Shown one piece after another: positions 8,918 through 18,129 of a DNA stretch of 64,000 bases. The notes beneath the pieces are model-generated. The model was not told the origin of the DNA and ran no database searches. It worked only from the letters and a program-made list of their open reading frames with translations. The position numbers and the translations under genes are program-made. Positions within the stretch are counted from its first letter, which is position 1; each line of letters begins with the position of its first letter. Origin of the DNA: AP-15 sp963736715 (GTDB lineage: Bacteria; Pseudomonadota; Alphaproteobacteria; ATCC43930; CGMCC-115725); contig CAVTQA010000010.1 in NCBI GenBank assembly GCA_963736715.1, forward strand, positions 372,001 through 436,000, given 5' to 3'.

Positions 8918-10324
8918 ATGTCCCTATCAGCCTCGACTGCCATGCTCGACAATAAGCACGTTGCCTTCCCCGGCCGCCTCGTCATCGTCGGCTTCGGGAG
9001 CATAGGGCAAGGCGTCTTGCCGCTGTTGCTGCGGCATCTCGAAATCGCCGCAGACCGGATCACGATAATCACCGCCGAGCCACGCGGACACGATGTCGCA
9101 GCCGAGTACGGGATCCGTTTTATCGAAACCGCGCTGACCCGCAGCAACTACCGCGCGCTACTCCAACCGCAGCTCGGCAAAGACGATTTTCTCCTCAACG
9201 TCTCGGTCGACGTGTCCAGCGTGGCGCTGATCGAATTATGCCAGGAACTCGGTGCTCTCTATCTCGACACCTGCATCGAGCCGTGGCCGGGCGGGTACAC
9301 CGATCCAAGCCTGCCGCCTTCGGCGCGCTCTAATTATGCCCTGCGCGAGAGCGCATTGGCACTTCGTGTCCGTTATCCCCGTGGCCCGACTGCGGTGCTG
9401 ACCCACGGCGCCAACCCAGGTCTGGTATCGCATTTTGTGAAACAGGCCCTGATTGATCTTGCGGGGAATGCCGGTTTGCAGGACGCGGTCCCGGCTACCC
9501 GCGCTGAGTGGGCCCACCTTGCCGAGACGCTCGGCGTCAAGGCGATACATATCGCCGAGCGCGATACGCAACTCTCCACGATGCCCAAGCAGCCGGGTGA
9601 ATTCGTCAATACCTGGTCGATCGACGGGTTCGTCAGTGAAGGCTCACAGCCAGCCGAGCTCGGCTGGGGGACACACGAGCGGCATTTTCCATCGGACGGC
9701 CGCCGCCACGACTTTGGTTCGGGCGCAGCGATATACCTGCTGCGGCCGGGAGCGGTAACCCGCGTGCGCAGCTGGACCCCCCTCGAGGGGCCCTATCACG
9801 GATTTCTGATCACCCATGGCGAATCGATCTCGATTGCCGATTATCTGACCGTCCGGGAGGGCGGCACGGTCCGCCACCGGCCGACCTGTCACTATGCCTA
9901 TCATCCCTGCGACGACGCGGTGCTGAGCCTGCATGAGTTCGCCGGAAAGAATTTTCAGCTGCAGTCGCGCAAGCGGCTGATGATGGAGGAAATCGCCGAG
10001 GGGATCGACGAACTCGGGGTGCTCCTGATGGGGCAGGCCAAGGGTGTCTATTGGTACGGCTCGCGCCTGTCGATCGCCGAAGCGCGGCGCGTGGCGCCGC
10101 ACAATAATGCCACTTCTTTACAGGTCACCGCGGCGGTGCTGGGGGGAATGATCTGGGCGATCGAGCGGCCGCGGCAGGGGATCGTCGAGCCCGAAGAGAT
10201 GGATTTCGCGCGCGTCCTCCAAATCGCGAGGCCGTATCTTGGGGATATCGCCGGTGTCTATGGCGATTGGACCCCGCTCGACGGCCGCGAGCGGCTTGTT
10301 CCCGGAAGATCTGGACCGCGATGA
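8918..10324 (+). CDS. hss: Homospermidine synthase
   Basis: 468 residues from ATG 8918; ATG 8942 (MLDNKHVAFPG) is also possible and matches the usual family start. Makes homospermidine from putrescine with NAD. The motifs are HVAFPGRLVIVGFGSIGQG (NAD-binding Rossmann loop), YLDTCIEPWPGGY and THGANPGLVSHFVKQAL. The length fits the bacterial family. Its stop overlaps the start of the next small membrane gene (ATGA), indicating translational coupling. Divergent from the S41 gene with under 60 bases between them, so the two share a promoter region. Confidence 0.93.
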   Translation: MSLSASTAMLDNKHVAFPGRLVIVGFGSIGQGVLPLLLRHLEIAADRITIITAEPRGHDVAAEYGIRFIETALTRSNYRALLQPQLGKDDFLLNVSVDVSSVALIELCQELGALYLDTCIEPWPGGYTDPSLPPSARSNYALRESALALRVRYPRGPTAVLTHGANPGLVSHFVKQALIDLAGNAGLQDAVPATRAEWAHLAETLGVKAIHIAERDTQLSTMPKQPGEFVNTWSIDGFVSEGSQPAELGWGTHERHFPSDGRRHDFGSGAAIYLLRPGAVTRVRSWTPLEGPYHGFLITHGESISIADYLTVREGGTVRHRPTCHYAYHPCDDAVLSLHEFAGKNFQLQSRKRLMMEEIAEGIDELGVLLMGQAKGVYWYGSRLSIAEARRVAPHNNATSLQVTAAVLGGMIWAIERPRQGIVEPEEMDFARVLQIARPYLGDIAGVYGDWTPLDGRERLVPGRSGPR

Positions 10325-10563
10325 CCCGTGGCAGTTCAAGAACATCCGCGTCGCCTGACGCACCAGGTGCGCATCGCTCGGCATGGCTGGCGGCGCTCCT
10401 GCTCTACGCGCTCGCGGCCAGCGGCGACTTCGCCTATCACCTGATCGAACATCTGCATACCGGCAAACAGGCAATCGGAGTCTCGGAAGTCCTGGTCGCC
10501 TTCTCGGCAGCGGTGTTCTGGCCAGTCGACCTGATCGCGATGTCGCTGCTAGCGGCGCGATGA
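10321..10563 (+). CDS. Small membrane protein, coupled to hss
   Basis: 80 residues; ATG at 10321 overlaps the hss stop in ATGA. Two hydrophobic segments are visible (AWLAALLLYALAASGDFAYHL and VLVAFSAAVFWPVDLIAMSLL). The motif YHLIEHLH between them and WPVDL in the second helix are shared with the small protein at 11177 (FSHHMVG, WPADL), so the two are paralogues. Function unknown; the coupling suggests a link to polyamine metabolism, but that is inference only. Confidence 0.65.
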   Translation: MTRGSSRTSASPDAPGAHRSAWLAALLLYALAASGDFAYHLIEHLHTGKQAIGVSEVLVAFSAAVFWPVDLIAMSLLAAR

Positions 10564-10608
10564 GCCCGCGCTTTCCGCGCCGACCTGAGCTGGCCGCTTG
10601 GTGCTCGG

Positions 10609-11067
10609 CTAGAATGTGCCGGCGGAACAGAAATGCCAGCTACCGCCGTCCTCGCCGTAAAGCAGTGCCAGGCGTTGATCCCCGGAATGGGCGACGACGA
10701 CCTTAAACCGTTGGCCGGTACAGGACGAGGCGGGGGTTTCCGGTTTTGGCATCTTCTTCGCCGCGGCGCAGGTCATGGCGGCTTCCGGCAGGCTCGACGG
10801 GGCGGCAGCGATCCGCTTGCCGGCAGAGGTTACGTAATAGTCGGATGGATTTCCTTGCTTGACCTCGGCGCGCAACTCGAGTCGCCCATTGCGTGATTTG
10901 TACATACCGGCCTGCTGCTCGCCATCAGGCATGCCCTGTGGGAGCGGGCGAAAACTGATTGCAGAGCAAGCGGGGGCCGCCTTGCCCGGCGCTCTGGTCG
11001 CCGCCTCCGCCGGGAAAACGGCCCAGGCGAGTGCCAACCCGATCGCAACTCTGATCGTTGTTTGCAT
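10609..11067 (-). CDS. Secreted hypothetical protein
   Basis: 152 residues with a clear Sec signal peptide (MQTTIRVAIGLALAWAVFPAEAA, cleavage after AEA likely). The mature part has four cysteines (APACSAIS, MTCAA, SSCTGQ, HFCSAG) that could form two disulfides. The C-terminal FKVVVAHSGDQRLALLYGEDGGSWHFC is strand-rich. Predicted periplasmic; no known domain recognised. Confidence 0.7.
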   Translation of the reverse strand: MQTTIRVAIGLALAWAVFPAEAATRAPGKAAPACSAISFRPLPQGMPDGEQQAGMYKSRNGRLELRAEVKQGNPSDYYVTSAGKRIAAAPSSLPEAAMTCAAAKKMPKPETPASSCTGQRFKVVVAHSGDQRLALLYGEDGGSWHFCSAGTF

Positions 11068-11176
11068 TGTAGTCTTCCCCCTGTCGCAAAGCTCTCGCTT
11101 ATACTCGGCAGCCGACTAGGAAGGAAGTAGAGTTAACAACGATGAAACCGGCTCGTCCCCTAGCGGCAGAGTTCGG

Positions 11177-11437
11177 TTAGCCGAGTTCGATCAAGGTTTT
11201 CATCAGGTCGGCCGGCCAGACCAGGCTCAGCGGAGCGCTCGTCAACGCCTCGCTCGACGGGTTGCTGCCGTTTGGCAAGCCGACCATGTGGTGACTGAAA
11301 TGCGCCAGTGCTCCGGCAAGGTAAATGCCGGTAACCCATTTCCATGCGTGCTGATGCTGCCGCGATCGGCTCCGTTTCGGTGCAGCAAACGCAAAGACCC
11401 GGCGTCCATATTTCGGCAAACCCGGAGGGCCGATCAT
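11177..11437 (-). CDS. Small membrane protein, paralogue of the one following hss
   Basis: 86 residues from ATG 11437, chosen because GGGTGAG lies just upstream; a longer frame is open to 11545. The C-terminal half (WKWVTGIYLAGALAHFSHHM ... LSLVWPADLMKTLIELG) has the same two-helix layout as the 10321 gene, including paired histidines and a WPxDL motif. Predicted inner membrane. Function unknown. Confidence 0.55.
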   Translation of the reverse strand: MIGPPGLPKYGRRVFAFAAPKRSRSRQHQHAWKWVTGIYLAGALAHFSHHMVGLPNGSNPSSEALTSAPLSLVWPADLMKTLIELG

Positions 11438-11621
11438 AATCTCACCCACGCTTTTACAGTCTTCGTTGACGTCGTTCGCGAAAGCCAGCCGTGCTATCCC
11501 GCAAAACGGGCGAGACAGTAGGATAGAAGCCTCGCATACGACCACCGATCATACTCATTTTTAGCGATCGCGTCACGGCTCTGCATGGTCATTTGACGAT
11601 CTCTGTCGGCCGCCGAGATTT

Positions 11622-12395
11622 TCATGGTTGGCGAGTGACGAGACCGACGCTCGCGGCGGCCACCGTATAAAGCCCGGCCACGGTGAGCAGCGCGATCGCC
11701 AGAATGGCAAAGCTGTCGCTGCCGAGACGATCGCCGATCGGCCTCCCGGCAAGGCCGCCGAGTAAGGCAAAGGGCGCCAAGATGCCGGCCGCCACCCAGG
11801 TGGGGCCAGGGATGCCGACGGTCGCGGCATGGGATGCGACTGTCGCCCCGTATGACAGCGCAAAGAATGCGAGAAGCGTCGCGCGCACGGTTTGCGCCGC
11901 CGTCCCGGCCAGCAACAGATAGATCAGCACCGGCGGACCGGCCATCCCAACCAGCGCGGTCGCAACCCCCGCGACGGCCCCGGCGGCGAGGTCGCGAGCT
12001 TGTGTCCTCCCGAAAGGCGCCCAGGGTTGGCCCGCGCGACGCCGGAACCCTGCCATCATCACCGCAAACGCAAGGATCATGGCTCCGACCCCGAGCCGGA
12101 CCAGCACCGGGTCGGCGTAGCGGAATGAATACAGCCCGATCGGCAACCCCGCGAGACTGCCAACACTCAGGCGCAGCAACAGCGCCGGAGCGACGGTGCG
12201 CCGCAATCTCGAAACCACCGCAAGCGAGAGCGCCGTCGAGAGAATAATGGCGAGTTGAACAGCCTGCGCCGGATCGACCAACAGCAGGAAGAGCGGAACC
12301 GCGAGCACGGCAAAACCAAACCCGCTTACCGCCTGCAGAAGTGCCGCGGCAAAGGTCGTCCCAGCCAGTCCGGCCCAGCCAAACAGGGTCATCAC
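11622..12395 (-). CDS. TSUP (TauE/SafE) family membrane transporter
   Basis: 257 residues, with about eight hydrophobic segments. Family signatures are the N-terminal QAVSGFGFAVLAVPLFLLL and the internal-repeat counterpart AGAVAGVATALVGMAGPPVLIYLLL. The family exports or takes up sulfonates, sulfite, sulfoacetate or other organic anions; the substrate cannot be predicted here. It stands alone on the minus strand. Confidence 0.85.
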   Translation of the reverse strand: MMTLFGWAGLAGTTFAAALLQAVSGFGFAVLAVPLFLLLVDPAQAVQLAIILSTALSLAVVSRLRRTVAPALLLRLSVGSLAGLPIGLYSFRYADPVLVRLGVGAMILAFAVMMAGFRRRAGQPWAPFGRTQARDLAAGAVAGVATALVGMAGPPVLIYLLLAGTAAQTVRATLLAFFALSYGATVASHAATVGIPGPTWVAAGILAPFALLGGLAGRPIGDRLGSDSFAILAIALLTVAGLYTVAAASVGLVTRQP

Positions 12396-12462
12396 ATCGA
12401 GCTATGGGGTTCCGGGTCGACTGCCCCGAAACGGGCCGCCCGGCCTGGCCGGTGTGGGTTCC

Positions 12463-12804
12463 CTACGGCGTCTTATGAATCGAGGCGCCTCGCCGCAGCG
12501 GTGGCGCGTCGTTGCGCAGGGCAAAGGCGCCTTCGACCGTTTCGATCCGATAGCCGCAACAAAAGCGGGCGACAAACGCATGCGCGAAAGCGGCGTCGTC
12601 GAAATAAAACGCGATCGCATCGTTGAGGACGCCGGCCAACCCGGCCGGGGCCTTCGCCCAGCCCTCGGCACCGCAGGTCTCGTCGAGCCAAGCATGCATG
12701 ATCTCGATCTGACGGCCCAGTCCCTCGGGCGGCACGGCGATCCGGACTCGCACCGGAAACCGCCGTTCAGCGTGCTGACGCGCTTGGATCGATGCTCGTG
12801 TCAT
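12463..12804 (-). CDS. Hypothetical protein
   Basis: 113 residues beginning MTRASIQARQHAERRFPVRV. Features are RIAVPPEGLGRQIEIMHAWLDETCG and a helical stretch AIAFYFDDAAFAHAFVARFCCGYRIETVEG, with a basic tail. No signal peptide or membrane segment. The family is not recognised. Downstream of the TSUP gene direction but with no close spacing to suggest an operon. Confidence 0.6.
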   Translation of the reverse strand: MTRASIQARQHAERRFPVRVRIAVPPEGLGRQIEIMHAWLDETCGAEGWAKAPAGLAGVLNDAIAFYFDDAAFAHAFVARFCCGYRIETVEGAFALRNDAPPLRRGASIHKTP

Positions 12805-12927
12805 GCCCGCGCCCTCTGTTCATGTTTCGTTCGAAACATTACAGCGCCGCAGCAACGGTGTCGAGGGACGGCGTATATTTCTGATCGGATAACGTTTCCG
12901 GTGAACGTAAGAGCTGGTTATCCGGAA

Positions 12928-14080
12928 CTACCCGGCAGCTTCGTCCCGGAGGCGGAGGGGACGCCGGCGGCGCAAGGCACAAAGACTTAGTAGGCCCACC
13001 CCAAGTATGGCTATTGTGCTCGGCTCTGGAACGGAAAGAGCGGCGAACAGACCATCGGTCTCGGCATTGAGACCGGTGGTAAAATAGAGAATGTCGGGGC
13101 TGCCGCCGCTGCCGCCATTCCCGAAGGTTAAGGCCCAAAGCCCTTGCCAGGCCGAGTTGCTGTCGAGCGTCGCGAGGAAGTTTCCGTCAGTCGGGTCGTA
13201 GGCGTTGATTTCGCCGCCGAGGGGGCTGAGGTTGCCATAGGCAAAGTTGCCGATCAGCAGGTCGCCGCTGAACTGGCCGAAACCGGCCGGGGCTAGAGCG
13301 ATGCCCCATGGCGAGGCGAGCTGGCTGCTTGTGCTGAATGTGGTGAAGGTCCCGTTGGGGTTGAGAATCGCCACAGCTCCGACCGTAGCCGTGGTCTCGG
13401 CTGAATGCCCGGCCGGTGCGTAAGTCACATAGATCGTGCCGCCGATGTTCTGCACATTGAACGGGACGAGGTTGGCGGGCAGGTTAGGATCGGAATATCT
13501 GGCCACAAGCTGGAAGGAGCCGTTGAACACGTCGACCGTGCCCGCAGCGTTGTTGGCAGCGTAGAGGAGCGGCGCCGCGGTGGTACCCCCTATGGCCAGA
13601 CCGGTATAAGAGGCTCCCGCCGGGCCCGTCGCTGCCAGCGCAGCCGGGTTGGGCGCTGCGGCCCAGGCATAAATGTTGCCGTTGAGACTGGCAAAGATGA
13701 AATGCGCGGCGACGGAGGTACCGGATTGATTTGTCACGAAGGACGTCGTGGCAACACCGCCGATTGAATTGTTGACCTGGCCGGTGGGTGTCGGCACGGT
13801 GACCACGAGGGGCCCGCCCGCCGGGGTCGCGCTCAGCCCCGTTCACCGTGTAAAGGGTGGCGACACCAGCATTTTGATTCGAGATCCAGAGAGGGCTCGT
13901 CGCGCTCTCCGAAACACCCCAAGGGTTCTGCAAATTCGGATCCTGGACGGCGGCAATCCCAGGCAAATCCGAGACGAGGTTGGTCTGAGAATAGCCGGTG
14001 ATCGGAGTCGCATCGGCCATCGCTGCTGACAGCCCAAACCCGACCAGGACAACCGAGAGAACGCGAAAAGAACGCCTCAT
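12928..14080 (-). pseudogene. TIGR03118-type PEP-CTERM surface protein, frameshifted
   Basis: Two frames together make one secreted protein of about 383 residues. The upstream frame (from 14080) has a signal peptide and the start of a beta-propeller-like domain (SQTNLVSDLPGIAAVQDPNLQNPWGV). The downstream frame continues it and ends with a PEP-CTERM sorting tail (VPEPSTIAILGVGLLSLCALRRRR). The break lies at a run of four C at 13837-13840. Removing one base gives TVNGLSATPAGGPLVVTVPT and restores the full frame. The product would be exported and processed by an exosortase system. The frameshift may be real or a homopolymer sequencing error. Confidence 0.8.
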
Positions 14081-14181
14081 GGTCCTGCCTCCCTACGGTA
14101 GTATTTTAACTATTATCGGAAACCTCGACGGGCGAGCAACGATCAAATTGGAAAAGGTTCCGGCTGCTGCGATCCGGTCGA

Positions 14182-15357
14182 TCACGTTTTCGTGAGCGTG
14201 GCGGCGACCGCGACGAGCGCCGCGTCCGTGCCGGGACCGCCGACGATCGATAAGCCAACCGGTAAGCCATCGACCTCGCCGCCCGGAATGCTCACTTGCG
14301 GCACGCCGGTCAGCCCGCCATGGGCGCACAGGCAGAGGATCCGGTCGCGCTGCGCGCTTGCGGCCGAGAGCGGCTCGCCGCGCTTGGGCGCCGGGAACGG
14401 CGTCGTCGGGAGGCAGAGGATTGTGCCGGGCGGCAACAGATGGCGCATCCGGCCGCGCGCCTCGTGCCGCACCAGCTGGGCCCATTGGCGCTCGCTCTCG
14501 GGAATCTGCGATCCCGTAAACAAATTTCGCGCGACGCTGTAGGCGAAGCGCGGGTTGTCCCGTTCGATCCAATCCTTGAAGGTCAGCCAGGCCTCGGAGG
14601 GCTGCAGAGTGCGCTGCGCCCGCGCCCACTGCACAATGCCGGCCGGCGCCATGACCTCCTCGCGCGCCTCGCCGACCATCTCTTGCAGCCGCTCGACCGT
14701 TGGCTGCAAGGCGACGCCGACTTCCGGATCGGCAAACGCGAAGGCATCGACTGCGACGATCAGCCTGTCCGGTAATGCCGACGGGATCGGCTCGTCGAGC
14801 ATGACGCTCGCCACTTTGGCGAAGGTGGCGGCATCGCGCGCGAACCAGCCCGTCGTGTCGGAGCTCGGCGCCTGCGGCATCATTCCAGCGACGGGAAGCC
14901 GGCCATGCGTCGGCCGAATCCCATAAAGCCCGCAGAAACTCGCTGGAACGCGGACCGAGCCGCCCGTATCGGTGCCGAGTGCGGTGTCGCAAATCCCGGC
15001 GGCGACCGCAGCGGCCGAGCCCGATGAAGAGCCGCCGGGCACTCGGCCGGGCGCCCGCGGGTTGACTGGCGTGCCGTAAAACGCATTTTCGCCGACAATG
15101 CCGAGTGAGACCTCGTCGGTGATCGTCTTGCCGATCAATGTCGCGCCGGCGTCGAGCAGCCGCTGCACGGCCCAGGCATGCCGCGCCGGCACCGGGTTCG
15201 AGCGCGCCCAGTCGGGGTTGCCGCCGCCGGTCGGATGCCCGGCCACATCAAACAAGTCCTTGGCCGCAAAGGTCAGACCGGAAAGCGGCCCGCCCGGCCG
15301 CCCCTCCACATGGACCCGCGGGCCGGGCACAAAGGCATTGATGTCGTCATCTGGCAT
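14182..15357 (-). CDS. Amidase (amidase-signature family)
   Basis: 391 residues. The Ser-cisSer-Lys triad is visible: Lys in LTFAAKDLFDV, the cis-Ser in PGGSSSGSAAAVA and the nucleophile Ser in GTDTGGSVRVPAS. The family hydrolyses amides; the short length and overall look fit indoleacetamide-hydrolase/AMI1-like amidases rather than GatA. No signal peptide, so cytoplasmic. Nothing nearby identifies the substrate. Confidence 0.88.
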   Translation of the reverse strand: MPDDDINAFVPGPRVHVEGRPGGPLSGLTFAAKDLFDVAGHPTGGGNPDWARSNPVPARHAWAVQRLLDAGATLIGKTITDEVSLGIVGENAFYGTPVNPRAPGRVPGGSSSGSAAAVAAGICDTALGTDTGGSVRVPASFCGLYGIRPTHGRLPVAGMMPQAPSSDTTGWFARDAATFAKVASVMLDEPIPSALPDRLIVAVDAFAFADPEVGVALQPTVERLQEMVGEAREEVMAPAGIVQWARAQRTLQPSEAWLTFKDWIERDNPRFAYSVARNLFTGSQIPESERQWAQLVRHEARGRMRHLLPPGTILCLPTTPFPAPKRGEPLSAASAQRDRILCLCAHGGLTGVPQVSIPGGEVDGLPVGLSIVGGPGTDAALVAVAATLTKT

Positions 15358-15791
15358 GTCGGCCTCAAAGCAGTGACGGGATCGGCGGGCACACTACAAT
15401 ATCCCCACCGAGGTTAGTCGAGTCGCAGAGAACGGGCACGCAATTGCCATATAAGACATTGGAAGATGATATTTGTTAAATTGACAACTGACCGGACATT
15501 GTGATACCGTGCGGGACATGCACATCTCAACACCGGGCATAGGGCCAGCTTTGCGGACTCTTATTCGTTTCCCAAAAACGGCGGAAACAGCAGCAGAACA
15601 GCCAGGGCCTGGCTGTTATTTTCCATTGTCGAGCCGTCGCCGGCCAGGATTTCTGCGGGAACCGAGGGGTGTCCATGGCTGATAATTCGCTGCAAAAACA
15701 GCAGAAACAGCCGGCCGCCCATCCGGCGAGAGGCACCCTCCGCTTGGTTTGTGCACTCAAATGAATGTCACTGAGTACTAGGCTCGGCGCG
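15358..15791. other. Intergenic region with a perfect dyad and repeated AACAGCAG motifs
   Basis: About 430 bases between divergent genes without a supported gene. It contains a perfect dyad at 15597-15617 and a related half motif around 15690-15710 (AACAGCAGAAACAGCC). The AT-rich stretch around 15450-15510 is the likely promoter zone. Confidence 0.5.
15597..15617. promoter_or_regulatory. 21-bp perfect dyad, candidate operator
   Basis: Arms AACAGCCAGG and CCTGGCTGTT around a single central G. A one-base centre is too tight for an RNA hairpin, so a dimeric DNA-binding protein site is more plausible than a terminator. It lies about 175 bases upstream of the TrpF-like gene. The regulator is unknown. 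Confidence 0.4.
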
Positions 15792-16460
15792 ATGCTGGTG
15801 CAGATTTACGAAGTTCAGACGCCCGAGGAAGCCGTTGCCCTGGCGCAAATCGGGGTCGACCACATCGGGCTGCTGGTTGGAGAGGGCGCGTTTCCGCGCG
15901 AGCTGCCGGCGGACCGCGCGAGCGCGATATACGCCGCACTGCCGCCGGAAACGAAGCGGGTGGCGTTGTCGCTTTCGCCGGATCGCAATGAGATTGCACG
16001 GATTGTCGAGCAAACCCGGCCCGACATCATCCACATCGGGGCGGCGGTCGAGCTGTTTTCCGTCCAAGACGCGCAGGTGCTCAAGGCCGCGTTCCCCAAA
16101 GTCCGCATCATGCGGGCGATCCCGATCGTCGACGAAGCGAGCATCGAGTGCGCGAGGGATTATCGGGGTGTCGCCGACTTCCTGCTGCTCGACAGCCACG
16201 ATCCCGGCGACAACCAGATCGGCGCCCGCGGACGCGTGCACGACTGGAGCATCAGCCGACGCATTGTCGACGAAGTCGGCGTGCCTGCCATCCTTGCCGG
16301 CGGTCTCGACGCCGATAACGTCGCCGCAGCGATTGCCGCAGTGCGGCCGGCAGGCGTCGATTCGAAGACCAAGACGGACCGAGCCGACGGCAATGGCAAA
16401 GATCTCGACAAGGTATACCGCTTCGTCACTGCTGCGAAACTCACCACGTCAAGGCAGTAG
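15792..16460 (+). CDS. Phosphoribosylanthranilate isomerase-like protein without the catalytic Cys
   Basis: 222 residues from ATG 15792; an upstream in-frame start at 15765 is possible. The (beta/alpha)8 pattern is that of TrpF: IGVDHIGLLVGEGAF, DIIHIGAAVE, DFLLLDSHDPGDNQIGARGRVHDW, PAILAGGLDADNV and GVDSKTKTDRADGNGKD. The TrpF general base Cys in the first strand (KICG) is replaced (VQIYEV), while the later Asp (LLLDS) is kept. No other trp gene is near. Probably a TrpF relative with a different substrate. Confidence 0.75.
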   Translation: MLVQIYEVQTPEEAVALAQIGVDHIGLLVGEGAFPRELPADRASAIYAALPPETKRVALSLSPDRNEIARIVEQTRPDIIHIGAAVELFSVQDAQVLKAAFPKVRIMRAIPIVDEASIECARDYRGVADFLLLDSHDPGDNQIGARGRVHDWSISRRIVDEVGVPAILAGGLDADNVAAAIAAVRPAGVDSKTKTDRADGNGKDLDKVYRFVTAAKLTTSRQ

Positions 16461-16698
16461 CCCGCAGCTCGACGGCCCCGTTGTTCTGTATCACACCCAA
16501 TAGCTGCCACCGGCACTGCGATCCGGGCGCACAGCCGAGGCGCTGGTCGTTCTCCGCCTTAGCCGCGAATTGCGGGTCGAAAATGACCGGCTTGCCGCTA
16601 TCTGTCGGATGCGGCAAGGGCGCCCACAGCTGCTGTGCCACTGCAGGCATCGCGGCAAGCCCTGCCACGAGAGCGGCAGCGAGGGCGCCGTACTGCAT
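16441..16698 (-). CDS. Small secreted hypothetical protein
   Basis: 85 residues with a Sec signal peptide (LAAALVAGLAAMPAVAQQ). The mature part is short, with two cysteines (LGCAPGSQCRWQLLG) that could pair. The 3' end overlaps the convergent TrpF-like gene by about 20 bases, and it starts 7 bases after the peroxiredoxin stop, so it is probably co-transcribed with that gene. Confidence 0.6.
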   Translation of the reverse strand: MQYGALAAALVAGLAAMPAVAQQLWAPLPHPTDSGKPVIFDPQFAAKAENDQRLGCAPGSQCRWQLLGVIQNNGAVELRATALTW

Positions 16699-16704
16699 TG
16701 CGCG

Positions 16705-17187
16705 TCAGAGCGCCTTCAGCATAGCCTCGGCACTGGAAACGTCGAATACACCCGGCTCCTCGACGTGCAACGCCCTGACGATGCCGTTGTCGACCAACAT
16801 CGAATAGCGTTGCGAGCGCATCCCCATGCCTTCCTTCCTGCGGTCGAGCTCCAGGCCGATGGCGCGAGTGAACTCGCCGCTGCCGTCGCCCAGCATGACG
16901 ATGTTGTCTCCGCAATTGTGCTCCTTGCCCCAGGCGCCCATGACAAACGGGTCGTTGACCGCGATGCAGGCGACCGTCTCGACCCCTTTAGCCTTGATCT
17001 CGGCGGCATTGGTGACGTAGCCCGGCAGATGCCGCTGCGAGCAGGTCCGCGTATAGGCGCCCGGGACCGCGAACAAAGCGACCTTCTTGCCAGCGAAGAA
17101 TTCGTCCGAGCTGACGGCCTTCACGCCTTCCGGGGTTAGATAGCGCAACGTGACCGACGGCATCTTGTCTCCTACCTTAATCGTCAT
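16705..17187 (-). CDS. Peroxiredoxin, Prx5/AhpE-like redoxin
   Basis: 160 residues. Reduces hydrogen peroxide and alkyl hydroperoxides. The peroxidatic Cys is in VPGAYTRTCSQRHLPGY, with the Thr and downstream Arg (GMGMRSQRYSML) of the active site present. The length and motifs fit the glutaredoxin- or glutathione-dependent Prx5 group. It starts 15 bases after the dehydrogenase gene ends and is followed by a small secreted protein, so 18117 to 16441 is likely one operon. Confidence 0.9.
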   Translation of the reverse strand: MTIKVGDKMPSVTLRYLTPEGVKAVSSDEFFAGKKVALFAVPGAYTRTCSQRHLPGYVTNAAEIKAKGVETVACIAVNDPFVMGAWGKEHNCGDNIVMLGDGSGEFTRAIGLELDRRKEGMGMRSQRYSMLVDNGIVRALHVEEPGVFDVSSAEAMLKAL

Positions 17188-17202
17188 TGAGCTGTCCTCC
17201 GT

Positions 17203-18117
17203 TCAATCGATGTGGAATACGGCTTTGCCGCGGATTTGCCGGTTGCGCAGTTGCGGACCGATCTGAGCGAGCTCGCGCCAGCTGTGCTCGACGAGATGCG
17301 GCTTTAATGAACCATCGGCGACGAGCGAGACCAATAATGCCAGATCGGGCGCAAAGCGCTCCTCGGCTTCGGACGTGAAGTAGGAGAAGCCTTGAATACG
17401 CGCATTCGGGTGCTCAGCCAGATCGCGAAAGCTGAACGGCGTCGGCTCGCCCGACGAGTTGCCGAACACGACGATCGTTCCCTTTGCCTCGATATGCGCG
17501 ATCGCGGCGGCGAGCGAGGGCCCACCCGCGGATTCCAGGATCAGCGCGAAATTGCCTTGCGCCTTGTCGATGCCTTCGACGATCTCTTCGGCGCCGCGCA
17601 AGTGCCGTCCGCGTTCCGGGCTGCCGACCACGGCGGTCACGCGCGCCCCCGATCGCGCCGCAAGCTGGGTCGCGAGATGCCCGACACCGCCTGCCGCACC
17701 GGTGATCAGCACCCGCTTGCCGAGCAGCGGCGCGCCGTGCCGCAACGTCCGCAGCGCCGTCAGGCCGGCGACCGGCAACGCCGCGGCATCCTCGAAGCGG
17801 ACATTGTCCGGCAGCACCGCCATTCGGTGGGCGGGCACGGCGACGTATTGTGCCCAGCCGGCATTATCGGTCAGCGCGACGACCCGCGCCCCGGCCTCGG
17901 GGCTGCTGCCGTCCGCGGCGGCTTGCACCACCACCCCGCTGACGTCCTGGCCCGCCCGCCAGCCTTCGGGGCGGATCTGCAAGAGCCGCAATTCGCCGCG
18001 GTTGAGCGAAAACGCCCGCACCTCGACCAGCGCCTCGTTCGGCCCCGGCTCCGGCTCCGGTACCTCGCGGGTCTCTACGGGTGCGGGGCCGTTGGGGGTG
18101 TTGACTACGGCCAGCAT
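17203..18117 (-). CDS. Zinc-binding-type (MDR) NAD(P)-dependent alcohol dehydrogenase / quinone oxidoreductase
   Basis: 304 residues. An N-terminal GroES-like fold (PGPNEALVEVRAFSLNRGELRLL) is followed by a Rossmann fold (KRVLITGAAGGVGHLATQLAARSGARVTAVV). The structural and catalytic zinc cysteines are absent, which fits the quinone-oxidoreductase branch. The substrate is unknown. It is first in the presumed operon with the peroxiredoxin, suggesting a detoxification or redox role (inference). Confidence 0.85.
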   Translation of the reverse strand: MLAVVNTPNGPAPVETREVPEPEPGPNEALVEVRAFSLNRGELRLLQIRPEGWRAGQDVSGVVVQAAADGSSPEAGARVVALTDNAGWAQYVAVPAHRMAVLPDNVRFEDAAALPVAGLTALRTLRHGAPLLGKRVLITGAAGGVGHLATQLAARSGARVTAVVGSPERGRHLRGAEEIVEGIDKAQGNFALILESAGGPSLAAAIAHIEAKGTIVVFGNSSGEPTPFSFRDLAEHPNARIQGFSYFTSEAEERFAPDLALLVSLVADGSLKPHLVEHSWRELAQIGPQLRNRQIRGKAVFHID

Positions 18118-18129
18118 TGCTCATCTCCC

